Shown: one piece after another, positions 53,653 to 64,000 of the stretch
How the letters are laid out: each line of letters begins with the position of its first letter
Numbering within the stretch: position 1 is the first letter of the stretch
NCBI GenBank assembly: GCA_030220185.1
Contig: JASPKZ010010236.1
Location: 1 to 64,000, forward strand
Reading direction: 5' to 3'
DNA: 64,000 nt
DNA from: Diploptera punctata
Lineage: Eukaryota; Arthropoda; Insecta; Blattodea; Blaberidae
The notes under the pieces: model-generated
Told to the model about the DNA's origin: nothing
Seen by the model: the letters and a program-made list of their open reading frames with translations, nothing else
The model's database searches: none
Made by a program: the position numbers and the translations under genes

Positions 53653-54085
53653 TAGCTAATATCCAGTGTGCGCTCCTACGCCTAAATGAATAAAAATTAA
53701 TGTGCTTTTATGTTTAGTTGAATAAGTAAAAGAAAATATAATTATAAATTTATATTTTTTAGATACATCGTGCTGATTATCCGGCTTTGCAAGGGAATCT
53801 ACTCAATTCTATGTACATTAATTTTGTGTATTTGTTATGGTTTAGATAGCGTAAGCCATTTAAGCGTCCAAAGAGCTACTTTTTTTTAACATTTTCCACT
53901 ACAAATGGTGATTTTTAAGGGTGTAGGAGTTGAGCATCACAACTCTCTTATAGCCTATGTTCATCCCGGGAATCTCCTGAACATGTTGCAAAAAGCCCCA
54001 TCACAATCGGATCAACAGTATGGCCGCGCATAAAGTACGAACAAAGAAACAAAGAAACATTCGTTTTTATATATTAGATATATCA
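53653..54085 (+). mobile_element. Dispersed repeat B (short copy)
   Basis: Begins TAGCTAATATCCAGTGTGCG CTCCTACGCC and ends CGCGCATAAAGTACGAACAA AGAAAC followed by TATATATTAGATATATCAG. It shares GCATCACAACTCTCTTATAG CCTATGTTCATCCCGGGAATC with the longer copy at 62383-63325. No intact reading frame. Layout of ends as in the 32.4-kb repeat. Confidence 0.7.
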
Positions 54086-54286
54086 GATTCGTTAAATAAA
54101 TTTGTAGTAAATCTCAGTTGAGTTTGATCATATAAAACATAAAAATATGTATGACCTAATATTGTATATTAATGAGTTTTATATTTTATTGCTTGCATTC
54201 TGAGACATTTCTTATTTCACAGAGAAGGATTAGGCTATATAATGTTAACACTTTCAATACAATAATCTAAAACGTTGTAGAAGATG
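54086..54286. other. AT-rich intergenic DNA
   Basis: Nothing recognised. Confidence 0.3.
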
Positions 54287-55416
54287 TTCGGGTAATGTGG
54301 ACCCTTCGGTTTGAGTGGATCCTATTAATGTCTTCTTTAATCGGTGATGCTCTCGATCAGAAAATATTTTAATTTTTTTTCTCATCAAGTGACGTGTTCA
54401 AGGCCAGTTTATTTTATTCTTTGTGTGAAAAAGGATTTATTTGTGTCATTTATGAAAATTACCACTTTAAAAGTTTTTCAAGCTAAGAATTAATTCTTAA
54501 TTTCTGCTACTGAATGTTATAAATATTGAAAAATCTCCTAAATATATTTTATCATGTAGATTTTAATATACTGTATTAATGTACTGACGGGTTTCGTTTG
54601 ATATTATGTGACATGGCGGTTGTGTAAAATAAATAACAAAGGAATTCGGATAATGTGGGCCCTCCACGAGGCGGTTAAAGTGGACCTGAGTATACTTTAC
54701 ACGAATATGTATATTTTATCAATGAGGATGCTATCTCTTAAAAACCATGCATTTAATTAATTTTAATTAATATCCTTGTAACTTAAAGACCGTCGCTGCC
54801 TGCAGATGAATGACGTGTGAAAGTTATAATCAACAATAATTTTTCAAAACGTTAAATGTATATCAACGTTCTTTAATTACAATCAGCCAAAATTTTTATC
54901 TGATTAATTTATGACTTCTGTATAAATTAATAGAGTAAATAAACTTAGGAATAGTCTAAAAGCTAGGGTGAACTCTGGGGTCCACTTTACCCGAATATGG
55001 AGGTTAACCCTTAAATTAAAAATGTATCCTAAAAGATAAATCAAATGGTTGCATTCATTTAATAATGTTAATGAAAACAGATGAAATGTAATGAGAAGAG
55101 ATTATTTATTTATTTATTTAGAATTTCACAATATATCTAATAATTACAGTTACGCACCATTTCGTTTTCACTACGGTCCTCCACATTTAAATAACTGACA
55201 CGAGAAATATATGTTTTCCTAATTTAGGGGTGAAAGTGGAGCTTTCTTGTAACGTACAAAATTCATAAATTATGAAGTTGTTTCCATATTTGAATAAAAT
55301 AACGCTATTTCATAGTTGTAACACTTATGAAAATCACTGTAATTAAACAAAATGCAAATACTCTAATTAAAAGAAGAGAAACAGCAAATTCAAATTAGGA
55401 GTCCACATTACCCGAA
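54287..55416. mobile_element. Non-coding element with 16-bp perfect inverted ends
   Basis: TTCGGGTAATGTGGAC at 54287-54302 is repeated exactly inverted at 55401-55416. Related words occur inside: TTCGGATAATGTGGGC near 54647, and GGTCCACTTTACCCGAATAT near 54981. Between them the DNA is AT-rich with no frame. Internal copies of the terminal word resemble transposase-binding sites. No target duplication could be recognised; the class is unknown. Confidence 0.55.
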
Positions 55417-55844
55417 GTTCCTTTATATGTTTTTGCTGCGTGAAAAAATATGGCAATTGAATTGTTGTAGTTAGGCCTAACCTGATTTTGAAATGCCAGA
55501 TATTATGCCCATATATTCAAAACTTTCCTTGAAATATGTATGAATTTTTATATCAGATAGGCCTACTTATTTAAAAAAGCAGTCATACAAGTAATGATAC
55601 TATAAAGATATATTTTTCGCACTGAGATACTTCAGAACACATTACACATTTTTTATATTTTCATTCAATTTTCTAAGTTTTATTATATACAATATTTTAT
55701 TGAAATACTATTAAGGTTTTCTTATTTTTAATCATACGAGTATGTCAATAATATTGTAGCTACAGTATTATAATTTAACGAAAACAAGATTTTTTGTGTA
55801 ACTGGAGAGTACGGGAATTTTATTCACTAGTGTGAAATTACACT
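55417..55844. other. AT-rich intergenic DNA
   Basis: TAGGCCTA octamers at 55472 and 55558; otherwise nothing. Confidence 0.3.
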
Positions 55845-56140
55845 CTTCTTCTTCTCCTTTTTTCCCCTATTAATGCCACATCGTGGCTTCAGGGGACTAC
55901 CTCGAATCCACTTTCTTAATTCCATTCTATCTCCAGCTAATGTCCTTGGTTGGCGCATCTGTTTCCTTTATTCGCTGCAACCTGTTTATAACCTCTTCTT
56001 CGCATGTGGTCCTTGGACTTCCAAATTATTTCTTCTGTCCCAATACTTCACTTACGCCTTATACTCCATTATTACATATTTTCATTTCATTAACTAACTC
56101 TACTTCCGTCTCAACCATCATTTTTTTTGTTCCAAATACC
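55845..56140 (-). pseudogene. Non-LTR retrotransposon tail fragment
   Basis: Minus-strand codons give a GSPRTTCEEEV...LQRIK-type string and KMRQPRTLAGDRMELRK, with a (GAA)n end at about 55845-55858. This is the typical start of the GRPR box and LINE tail. Frames change and no catalytic part is present. The two plus-strand open frames here are shadows. Confidence 0.5.
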
Positions 56141-56532
56141 AAATTTTAATCATTTTTATTTACATTTTCGTCTTCCATTCGTCATTCCTGTTCCGAGGCA
56201 TTAATTTATTATTTGAATACAATCTAGGCCTTCTCCAGGCGGGTGATTGGTCAAGCTCATAAGGTCCATCACCCGAATTACTGGACTCCCTATATTTATG
56301 TCTCCTCGGGTGACCCAGTTATACCCTAAGGTACTGGGTGTCAATTTTCATTGCTTTTTATGATTCGCATGAGTGTGAAATTGTTATTTTTTTCCCGGTA
56401 TTATAAAGAATAAAATGACATACTCGCTAATTAGAAACGTTGTACTTTCTTAAATCATAACTAATTATTTTTATCAGCATTGCATAATTCATTAATTAAT
56501 GCGTGACAAATTATTATAAGCATAGAATATTT
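56141..56532. other. Intergenic DNA, nothing recognised
   Basis: 56240-56330 has GC-richer sequence without a recognisable motif. Confidence 0.3.
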
Positions 56533-57132
56533 TATGTGACTACTTAACTCATGCCCCAAGTGGTAGTCAATGACCAATCATGTTTACTTGAATTTTGTTT
56601 TAAAACCAATGACAGTCTTGTTTCACCTCGCTCTTTATCGATTTATCTTTATCAGCTCCTGCTTTTGCGATAAAGAAAGCTCCTCCTTTTTAATATTCTG
56701 AACAGGTCAGAGCATTATTTTTCTCCAACAAATATATTGAATATAGCAAATAATGAACCGATTCCGTGATTTTACTGAATTGTTTACTAAAAAATAAACG
56801 AATAATCTATAATGTTGATTATAATATACAGTTTGAAGTGTTTCATTATTTTTCCACTAGGGTGCATTCTTACAATATTGCGATCCAATTTGGCAATAAA
56901 TAATATGATCAGGTTGCAGTGAATGTACATAACCTCACATTTCAGATTTGTTTTCAAACATGGCCGTTTACATTAAATATATAAATATTTTAAAATACCA
57001 AAAACTATAACTTATTTAAATAATGAGTAAACAGCCTAATTTTATTCGTTAAGTAGTTGTAACAAATGTCACTCTTGATTTCCAAGAGTCACTTATCAAT
57101 AATCTGGAAATCACTCGCGACATTACTTATGA
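56533..57132 (+). mobile_element. MITE-like repeat A, copy 3 (left arm of an inverted pair)
   Basis: Begins TATGTGACTACTTAACTCAT and ends CGACATTACTTATGA. Same body as 3079-3803 but without the 200-base central part of copy 1. It forms an inverted pair with 57901-58485; both share the outer TATGTGACTA. Confidence 0.85.
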
Positions 57133-57900
57133 AGATTTTTCCAACCTGATCCTTCTTTATCATGCACATTTTCATGTCTGTGATTTTAACTGCTTCGCCT
57201 GCAGAGTTTTTTAATGTATTATTGATGCCCATCTCTACAACAAGTTTTTTTTTTTAAATCGGCAACAGTAGAGACACAACTGACATGTGATTCTCTTGCT
57301 CAGAATAAAGTTGTCGACTTGTTAAAAACATATACCGTCACTTGCGTCATCTAGCAGGCACAGTAAGAATTACAACTTATAACTCTCTTCCACTTAAAAA
57401 TATAGACAAATTGCAGTCGTTTCATTGTGAAATCATAAAAATGAATTATTTTGAGTTGTGACAGTCTTCTTCCAAACCAACAATTTGTCTGAAACTATTA
57501 ATGAGCTGAAATACACTATCTTGCTATACAACCTTCATTAAATAATTAAATAATAATTAATCATTAAACTAACGACATAGGTAATCATGTTGTCAGTGAA
57601 GGAAATGACAGATTTAAATTTAAGTAGACTGCATTTATAAGAAATTCCTCTCTATTTAGGCCATAATGACTAGATGTAAACCGTTTTGATTTATCGAAGA
57701 TGTCTAATTTTTTCTCAGCACACATTGTTAAGTTTGCATTAGATTAACGCAACTTTCTTCTGGTTTTACGATCAGAAGTTGTAATACTACAGTACCGTGC
57801 TAACCTCATGCTCACGTCCAAGACATTTGACTTGCCTCAGTCTCATCGGTATCTTTGTTTAAAGAATATAGAGCTAATACATAAAACTGCGCCAACATTT
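57133..57900. other. Spacer between inverted MITE-like arms
   Basis: About 770 AT-rich bases without a coding frame. It may be the body of a long-inverted-repeat element whose arms are 56533-57132 and 57901-58485, or host DNA between two independent insertions. Confidence 0.45.
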
Positions 57901-58485
57901 TCATAAGTAATGCCACGAGTGATTTCCAAATTATCGATAAATTCACGACTCACGAAGTGAGGACCATTTAACGAATAAAATTAAGCTGTTTACTCACAAA
58001 TCATTGTTTAACTATAGTTATTTTAAAATATTTATATATTTAATGTAAACAGCGATGTTTGAAAACAAATCAGAAATGTGAGGTTATGTTCATTCACTGC
58101 AACTAGATCATATTATTTATTGCCAAATAAGATCTCAATATTGTAAGAATGTTACCCAAGTGGGGAAATAATGAAACACATCAAACTATATATCATAATC
58201 AACATTACGGGTTATTCATTTATTTTTTTAGTAAACAACTCAGTAAAATTAAGGAATCTGTTAATTATTTGCTATATTCAATGTATTTGTTGGAGAAAAA
58301 TAATGCTCTGTCCTGTTCAGAACATTAAAAAGGAGGAGCTTTCTTTATCAAAAAAGCAGGAGCTGATAAAGATAAATCGATAAAGAGCGAGGTGAAACAC
58401 GACTGTCATTGGTTGTAAAACAAAATTCATTGAAATGTGATTGGTCATTGACTAGCATTTGTGGCATGAGTTAAATAGTCACATA
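57901..58485 (-). mobile_element. MITE-like repeat A, copy 4 (right arm of an inverted pair)
   Basis: Begins TCATAAGTAATGCCACGAGT and ends GTGGCATGAGTTAAATAGTC ACATA. Lacks the same central segment as copy 3, so these two are closer to each other than to copies 1 and 2. The 70-codon frame at 58171-58383 is not a gene. Confidence 0.85.
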
Positions 58486-58694
58486 TAATTTCTTTCATTA
58501 GTGTCCCCATAAGCCGATTATAGTAACATAAGTTATAAGAGAAGCTAATTCAGATAGATTGTGGACTATGATAATAATTTACGCTTGAAAATATACCAGG
58601 CCTACATAAGGCGACAACCAGCATGCAGTTTTTTTATAGCACGACCAGATTGGGTTTCGAGGATAGTGACTATTCGATGCGAAGCAAAACTAAC
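58486..58694. other. Intergenic DNA
   Basis: Nothing recognised. Confidence 0.3.
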
Positions 58695-58990
58695 CAACTA
58701 ACTCACTGGCACTATCGAATCCATAGGTTCATGGATGCGCGGACATAAGCTCTCCATACATCCCTATCCTCCGCTAATGTTTTACAATCATTCCCTGTGT
58801 AATCTATTTCCCTCAAATCATAGTTAGTTATTCTCCCACTTCATTCTTGTTCTACCAATTGGGCGTTTTCCCTCTGGTTTTCCTACAAGAAGCTTCCATG
58901 CACATCTTTCATTTCCCATTCGTGCCACATGTCCTGCCCACCGCAGTCTACGAGACTTAACTGTTCTTATTATATCTAGCTTCGTACAAG
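58695..58990 (-). pseudogene. Non-LTR retrotransposon 3' fragment
   Basis: Minus-strand sequence parallels the plus-strand copy at 44510-44830: GGGCAGGACATGTGGCACGA ATGGG, GGAAAACCAGAGGGAAAACG CCCAATTGGTAGA, GTGGGAGAATAACTA and CATGAACCTATGGATTCGAT AGTGCCAG. Stops throughout. This and the 44.5-kb copy are about 80% alike by eye. Confidence 0.75.
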
Positions 58991-59379
58991 ACCATGTAGT
59001 CGGTTAAAGAAAATTTCGAAATTGCGGCTACATCGGGACTCGAGAGTCGAATGTATTCTATTGCCAACCAAAGCCCAAGGAAATTACCGGGTGAAGAAAA
59101 TCCGAGAATGTTATTCTTCATCCAACAATAACTGGAAATCCTTGTTCTAGCATTACAGGTATGTGCACATTAAATAAACTTCGGTATTGAAATTGTATCT
59201 GAAAAAAAAAAAACGGATTTTGGAACTTGTCTTACTTTCTGAAATGTATATAAAAATGTAAAAATGAAATGAGATGAAGGTATCTTTATTTGGTAATTTT
59301 AACTTTGCCGATATCCGCTACGATTTGAATAATGCCTGAGGATTTTTACGGGATTATACTTTTGAACACCGACCCATTG
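58991..59379. other. Intergenic DNA, nothing recognised
   Basis: An A-run at about 59202-59214 could be a retroposon tail. Confidence 0.3.
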
Positions 59380-59577
59380 ACTGTATGGGTTAGAGGTCAG
59401 CGTTTCTGATTACAGTTCATGAGCCCCCGGGTTCGATTTCCAGTTAGACCATGGGAATTTTTCCTTAAAGGGAATTATTCCTGTGATATCTCATGGTCTG
59501 GAATGTAGGTTAAGGACTCTCCTGGCACTTCATTATCACTCATTTATCACCCATCATACTATCAGGGTATCACCTTT
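59380..59577 (+). mobile_element. SINE family 2 (tRNA-derived), 3'-truncated
   Basis: ATGGGTTAGAGGTCAGCGTT and B box CGGGTTCGATTTCC, then GGAATTTTTCCTTAAAGGGA, CATGGTCTGGAATGTAGGTT AAGGACTCTCCTGGCAC. It stops at the GGGTATCACC box. Confidence 0.83.
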
Positions 59578-60059
59578 AATTTTTTTTACTGTATTTATTT
59601 AGCCTGGTGGAGTTAAGGCTATGTGGCCTTCTCTTCCACTCGCCAGGACAAACATATATTACATCAGAATATAACAATCACAATTAATTCTAATATTAAA
59701 TACTAATGAAAATTTGATCAATAAGATAGTATCTATTATATTACGATCTACAATACAACCAGTTAATGATGGTTGAGATTAAGACTAAAACCAATAATAA
59801 AATGTATTCAAACAAGATAAATTAAATTGTTCATATACTGTCTCTGTTTAATGTACTGCATATAAGAAAACAAAGAAAAATAATGAGATATAGAAAACTA
59901 ATTTTACGGTTATACAATATTTAAACAAATGAAAACATTTGCTAATATTAATGTTATTTTCATAAATAGTTTAATTTATTAATTGTTAAAAGAATACTGT
60001 CAGTGAGGTGAATAAGTTTGTTTGTTATTAAATAATTTTTAGTTTGTACTATTTTTACA
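59578..60059. other. AT-rich intergenic DNA, nothing recognised
   Basis: No motif seen. Confidence 0.3.
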
Positions 60060-60178
60060 CATATAAATATTCAGTCAGATTCAGGGTGGAGATTTAAAAC
60101 TCCATACTCTGCTGGGAATCGAACCTAGATTACCAAAGTGGAAGGTAAGAACTTTACCGACAACCCCATTGCAACAGA
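60060..60178 (-). mobile_element. tRNA-like SINE remnant
   Basis: Minus strand: GCAATGGGGTTGTCGGTAAA (A-box side), B box TAGGTTCGATTCCCAG, then GAGTATGGAGTTTTAAATC. Related to the fragment at 44318-44400. Confidence 0.5.
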
Positions 60179-60431
60179 CGTAGTTTATTAGAACAGAGGA
60201 ATTATACTTATCTCGAGATAATGACCATAAGAGAATCATTGATACGGAGATCAGAGAACCGTGAATTAATTACGAATCAAATATAGAAAAGTCCATAAAT
60301 TAAGGGAATTCCTCAGCAAATCTAATGTATGGACCCAATTAGCTGGTTTGCAGATAATGTATTTCTTTTAAGTTGGAAAAACTCAATTTCTCATGCCAGC
60401 TTACTTAAAAATGTATTTCCGTAGTGAAATA

Positions 60432-61622
60432 GTATATTACGATGCGAAGTTGGATAGTGGTTTTTACAGAATCGAGGAAAATGTTTAAAAACCGAGCGAT
60501 AGCGAGGTTTTTAATTTCCGACATTCCGAAAAAACACTTCACAAACGTGCGTTGTACACATTTTTTTGCGCGATGCTGATTTAAAAATAATAAATAATAG
60601 TAAAATAGTATCTTTGTTGGAAATATTTGCGTTCACTACAAACAATTGACTAACGTTAACAGTATGGGCATGTTTATTACTTGAAACAACAGGAGGCAGT
60701 GAGACCAATTATTAATAAAATGGCGGCAAGTATATATTTATTGTTTTATATTGTTTCAAATAAAGTTCAGTTAATTTAAAATGCACCTATTTGCTTCATA
60801 TAATGTATATTAACACTAAATTTTGGATATTTTTTGTAGGCCTATATACATTGTATGTAGTATACATAGAGGGTTTTACTTCCCACACGCGGGTTTGTAA
60901 TATGTAATATTACAGTATAGTTATTTTTTTACAGTGTAGTTACTTGGGTTGGCAACCCGAAATGTAGGAAGTTGTACTTTCAATCATGGTCGTCATTGCT
61001 GTAAGTACGACAAAACGCACTATCGCGCAAAATAGTACATTACGATGCGAGGTTGGGAAGTGTTTTTTTTTACAGAATCGAGGAAAATGTTTAAAAACCG
61101 AGCGATAGTGAGGTTTTTAATTTCCGAGATTCTGTAAAACACTTCACAAACGTGCGTTGTACATTATTTTTCGCACGATGGTGTTTTCAAAATAATAAAT
61201 AATAGTAAAATAATAGCATCTTTGAGGGAAATATTTGCGTCCATTATAAATAATTGACTAACGTTAACAGTGTGGCCAATGTTTATTAGTTGAAACAACA
61301 GAAGCCCTTGAGAACAATTATTGATAACATGGCCGCAAGTAAGTATTTATTGTTTTATATTGTTTCAAATAAAGTTCAGTTCATTTAAAATGCAGTGATT
61401 TATTTCGTATAATGTATGTTAACACTACCTTTTGGATATTTTCTGTATATACATTGTACGTACTATACACAGAGGATAGTGGTTTTACTTCCCACACGTG
61501 AGTGTAAATGTAATATTACAGTATAGTTATTTAGGTTGGCAACCCCAAAATGTAGGAAGTTGACTTTCAATAATTGTTACCATTGCTGCTAAGTACGACA
61601 AAACGCACTATCGCGCAAAAGC
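60432..61622 (+). repeat. Two tandem copies of a 600-bp repeat with a long hairpin
   Basis: Copy 1 is 60432-61033 and copy 2 is 61034-61622, matching at about 90% by eye from TACGATGCGA to ACGCACTATCGCGCAAAA. Each opens with a hairpin: arms with ACGATGCGAGGTTGGGAAGT, TTACAGAATC and AATGTTTAAAAACC, a loop GAGCGATAGCGA, and the return GGTTTTTAA, GATTCTGTAA, CACTTCACAAACGTGCGT (copy 2: 61034-61170). The remaining 450 bases are AT-rich and non-coding. A reversed half-hairpin is at about 51870-51955. Confidence 0.85.
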
Positions 61623-62218
61623 AGAATATACATGACCGTAATTTATTACCTCATTACATATTGTTGTTTAATTTGATACCATGAATAATACCTACTAATT
61701 CATCTTTATACGTAATAATTTATTAAAAATATTAAGCCTAAATAAATTAAACTAATGTATGGAATAGAATACATTGCCAATCTGGATTAATTAAATTGCA
61801 TGGTATACATTGCGATGAACCAAACATGGTTGTTGCAAATCAATTTTTAATTTCAGGTTTCAGGTAAACCTTAACTTCTAATGGTCGGATTTCGCTTATT
61901 TTTTGATAATAATTTTATTGATTAATTTAAAAGGCATATACTGATTTACTAGAGCGATTTTTAAAATTTCGTTTCAGGTGAACTCCTACGCCTAATGATC
62001 CGATTTTGCTGGTTAACGAACTCGACCGTACTTTTTTAAAAATTAATTGTTATATATCAAGTTCGGTTTCGATGAAACAGAAATTGCGGCAGACAGAGCA
62101 TTAACGAATATATAAACGTCGAAATGAAAAAGCGTATCTGCTATAAAGTAAAATGTTATTTTTAGGAAAGCCGTAATTTCACACTGCGAGCGATGTCAAA
62201 CTGCCTCTTACGATAGAG

Positions 62219-62221
<3 letters not shown>
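61623..62221. other. AT-rich intergenic DNA, nothing recognised
   Basis: At 61845-62060 two short similar phrases (AATTTCAGGT and CGTTTCAGGTGAACTCCTAC GCCTAATG) recall the start of dispersed repeat B. Confidence 0.35.

Positions 62222-62252
<31 letters not shown>
62222..62252. repeat. (TA)n microsatellite
   Basis: Pure TA tract directly before a tRNA-like unit. Confidence 0.95.
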
Positions 62253-62264
62253 GGGGGAAATCAT

Positions 62265-62372
62265 TGTTTCCACTGGGAGCATGAGTGAAGAAGACGGTAT
62301 ATCACTAACGTATAAAATTAGAGGTCTCGGGTTCAAATCCCGGTTCATGTGTTAATTTTTCTTTTCATGTAA
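62265..62372 (+). mobile_element. Short tRNA-like retroposon unit
   Basis: GAGCATGAGTGAAGAAGACG GTATATCACTAACG (A-box side), B box CGGGTTCAAATCCCGG, closing CATG repeats (CATGAG/TTCATG) and trailer TTAATTTTTCTTTTCATG. Same layout as the units at 7288 and 27147. Confidence 0.55.
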
Positions 62373-62382
62373 TGGTAGCTAA

Positions 62383-63325
62383 TACCCGGCGTGCGCTGCT
62401 ACGCCTAAATAAATTATGTGTTTTTACGTTTAGTTGAATAATTAAAAGTAAAAATAATTATAAATTTATACCGTTATTATTTTTAGATACCCCTTGCTGA
62501 TTACCGGCATTGCCCGGGAATCTACGTATCCCGATGTATTTGGCATAAATGATCTGAAAGACAAAATTCGTATTTCGAGGTACCCGTGATGGGAATCTAC
62601 TTACCCCGATCTTTTTGGCATCAGTGAAAAACAAAAATTGTTATTGTGAGTTATCCATAAAAGATGAACATAGCTGTCGCGGGCTTTTTTGTAGAGTTTT
62701 TTTTGAGATATTCAATTCTGTTTACATCAAGTTGGTGTATTTGTTATGATTTACGCAGCGTAAGCTATTTAAGCGTTCAAAGAGCTACTTTTTTCAAGTT
62801 TTTCATTACAAAGGGCGAGTTTTAAGGGTGAAGGGATTGAGCATTAATACTCTCTTATAGCCTATAACCTTCCCGGGAAAATCCTGAACATTTTGCAAGA
62901 AGTACCATCATAATCGGCAGTGCACGCTTGTCCGGGAATCTACTTATCCCGATCTTCTTGGCATCAATGAAAGACAAAAATGGCTATTGTGAGTTATCTG
63001 TAAAAGATAAACAAATGCTGTCGCGGATTTTTTATAGAGTTTTTTTGAGATATTGAATTCTGTGTAAATTAATTTTGTGTATTTGTTATGCTTTAGGCAG
63101 CATAAGCCATTTAAGCGTCAAAAAAATATCATTTTTCACGTTTTTCACCACAAAGGGTGATTTTAAGGGTGTAGGAGTCGAATATCACAACTCTCTTATA
63201 GCCTATGTTCATCCCGGGAATCTCATGAACATGTTTCAAAAAAACCATCACAATAGGATCAACGGTATGGACGCGCATCAAGTACGAACAAACAAACAAA
63301 CATTAATTGTTATATATCAGATACA
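62383..63325 (+). mobile_element. Dispersed repeat B (long copy with internal duplication)
   Basis: Begins TAGCTAATACCCGGCGTGCG CTGCTACGCC and ends GCGCATCAAGTACGAACAAA CAAAC followed by TATATATCAGATAC. An internal unit of about 340 bases, from GGGAATCTACTTA (62594 and 62935) through GTCGCGG, CATAAGCCATTTAAGCG and ACTCTCTTATAGCC, is duplicated in tandem. A shorter single-unit copy is at 53653-54085. The 93-codon frame at 63075-63356 is not conserved in that copy. Confidence 0.72.
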
Positions 63326-63875
63326 TATGGTCACTATCATTTTATGTATCTACTAGATAGAATCGGTGAAGATTGTAATAAAAAAACTTCATAAGAATAA
63401 CCTCAATAGCTTCATGCCTTCGGAATTCTCTAAATTAATTCGAACCATTTTGAACTCAAACATTTCCTTGTTAAAAGACGTTTTCATGAGAAAATGTTAT
63501 AGCAATTGACAGTACTCTACGTTACTTAATCTCTTTTGTAAGTATAGTGTTAATATTTTCTACCAACCTATTTAAAAGAAAGTATAAATTTTAATTTGTG
63601 TCTTTTCATACATCTTATTTACTATTAGTTTATCTCATATGGTTATGTACTGTAGTATGCTGATTTTCCTTATTGTCACTTTTTTCAACAGAAATCAGAC
63701 ATTTCGAATATTACTTAATGTGACTTAGTTTTACAAAATGGAGGCGAGTCAGACAGTGTTGCTATGCCTCTCTAGCAGCGGAGGTATGAGAATAGCTTTG
63801 GCATTTCTAGTAACTTCCAAACATTACGAAATTATTTTTTATAGTCTGTGGAGAAAAAATACAATGTTCAATAAC
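63326..63875. other. AT-rich intergenic DNA, nothing recognised
   Basis: No motif seen. Confidence 0.3.
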
Positions 63876-63879
63876 TTGT

Positions 63880-64000
63880 TCGATAATTTTCCTTAGACAA
63901 GACAAGACTATGTGTTGGAAGAGCAGGATCACCTTCATATGCCCATGCACGCCGAATGATCTCCGCCCGACGAGCCAAGCGACCCGTGCGCCCACTCGGC
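63880..64000 (-). other. Possible coding piece entering at the right edge
   Basis: The last 120 bases are much richer in GC than their surroundings. On the minus strand from the window edge one frame reads SGRTGRLARRAEIIRRAWAY, then EGDPALPTHSLVLSKENYRT before a stop. I do not recognise it. It may be the end of an exon or of a transposon gene that continues beyond the window. Confidence 0.3.

Noticed and set aside
1..64000. CRISPR arrays, bacterial operons, rRNA genes, (TTAGG)n telomere arrays
   Set aside because: No regularly spaced repeat-spacer pattern, no ribosome-binding-site gene clusters, no conserved rRNA segments and no run of TTAGG units was seen.

Overview
This window looks like nuclear DNA of an arthropod, most likely an insect with a large, AT-rich, repeat-filled genome. 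The evidence is one spliced secreted-protein gene, tRNA-derived SINEs, mariner/Tc1-type transposons of insect type, non-LTR retrotransposon tails and long (TA)n, (TAA)n and (CATA)n microsatellites. A cockroach- or termite-like host is only a guess. There are no rRNA genes, CRISPR arrays, bacterial operons or convincing functional tRNA genes.

The only host-gene candidate is on the minus strand at 15121-10443. It is one very large exon (about 1,560 codons) of a secreted Pro/Tyr-rich protein with many YGPPP motifs, a 51-residue tandem repeat and a Ser/Thr-rich C-terminal half. It starts inside a signal peptide, just after a splice acceptor, and ends at a perfect splice donor, so the first and last exons lie elsewhere. 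Five single-base frame breaks interrupt it, most of them at short runs, with the protein otherwise well kept.

Almost everything else is transposon debris. Left part (1-10.4 kb): a truncated mariner-like element at the edge, a palindrome, an AT-rich MITE, a mariner-like element with about 115-bp inverted ends (4286-5612), a second internally deleted one directly beside it (5613-6280), a Tc1-like element (7380-8898), a third mariner-like relic (8991-9729) and a mariner fragment. Middle (15-38 kb): a deleted mariner (17415-18295), a piggyBac-like piece, copies of four tRNA-derived SINE families, a mariner-like element at 27.7-29.0 kb and non-LTR retrotransposon 3' fragments. Right part (38-64 kb): a mariner-like element split by a MITE insertion, a 536-bp palindrome, a 330-bp tetranucleotide array, a nearly intact mariner whose last catalytic Asp is changed to Asn (47317-48631), a second small palindrome, several terminal-inverted-repeat elements without coding capacity, and a 600-bp tandem duplication carrying a long hairpin.

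The most unusual structures are the large palindromes (1711-1893, 26763-27235, 39903-40438, 48672-48929). Two are built from tRNA-like or SINE sequence in inverted orientation. The other two share a core that resembles a hammerhead ribozyme (CTGAnGA ... GAAAC). A set of very short tRNA-like units, each followed by a T-rich ATTTATTTTTCTTAT tail and lying next to (TA)n tracts, also deserves attention. None of the transposons seen here appears able to move by itself.
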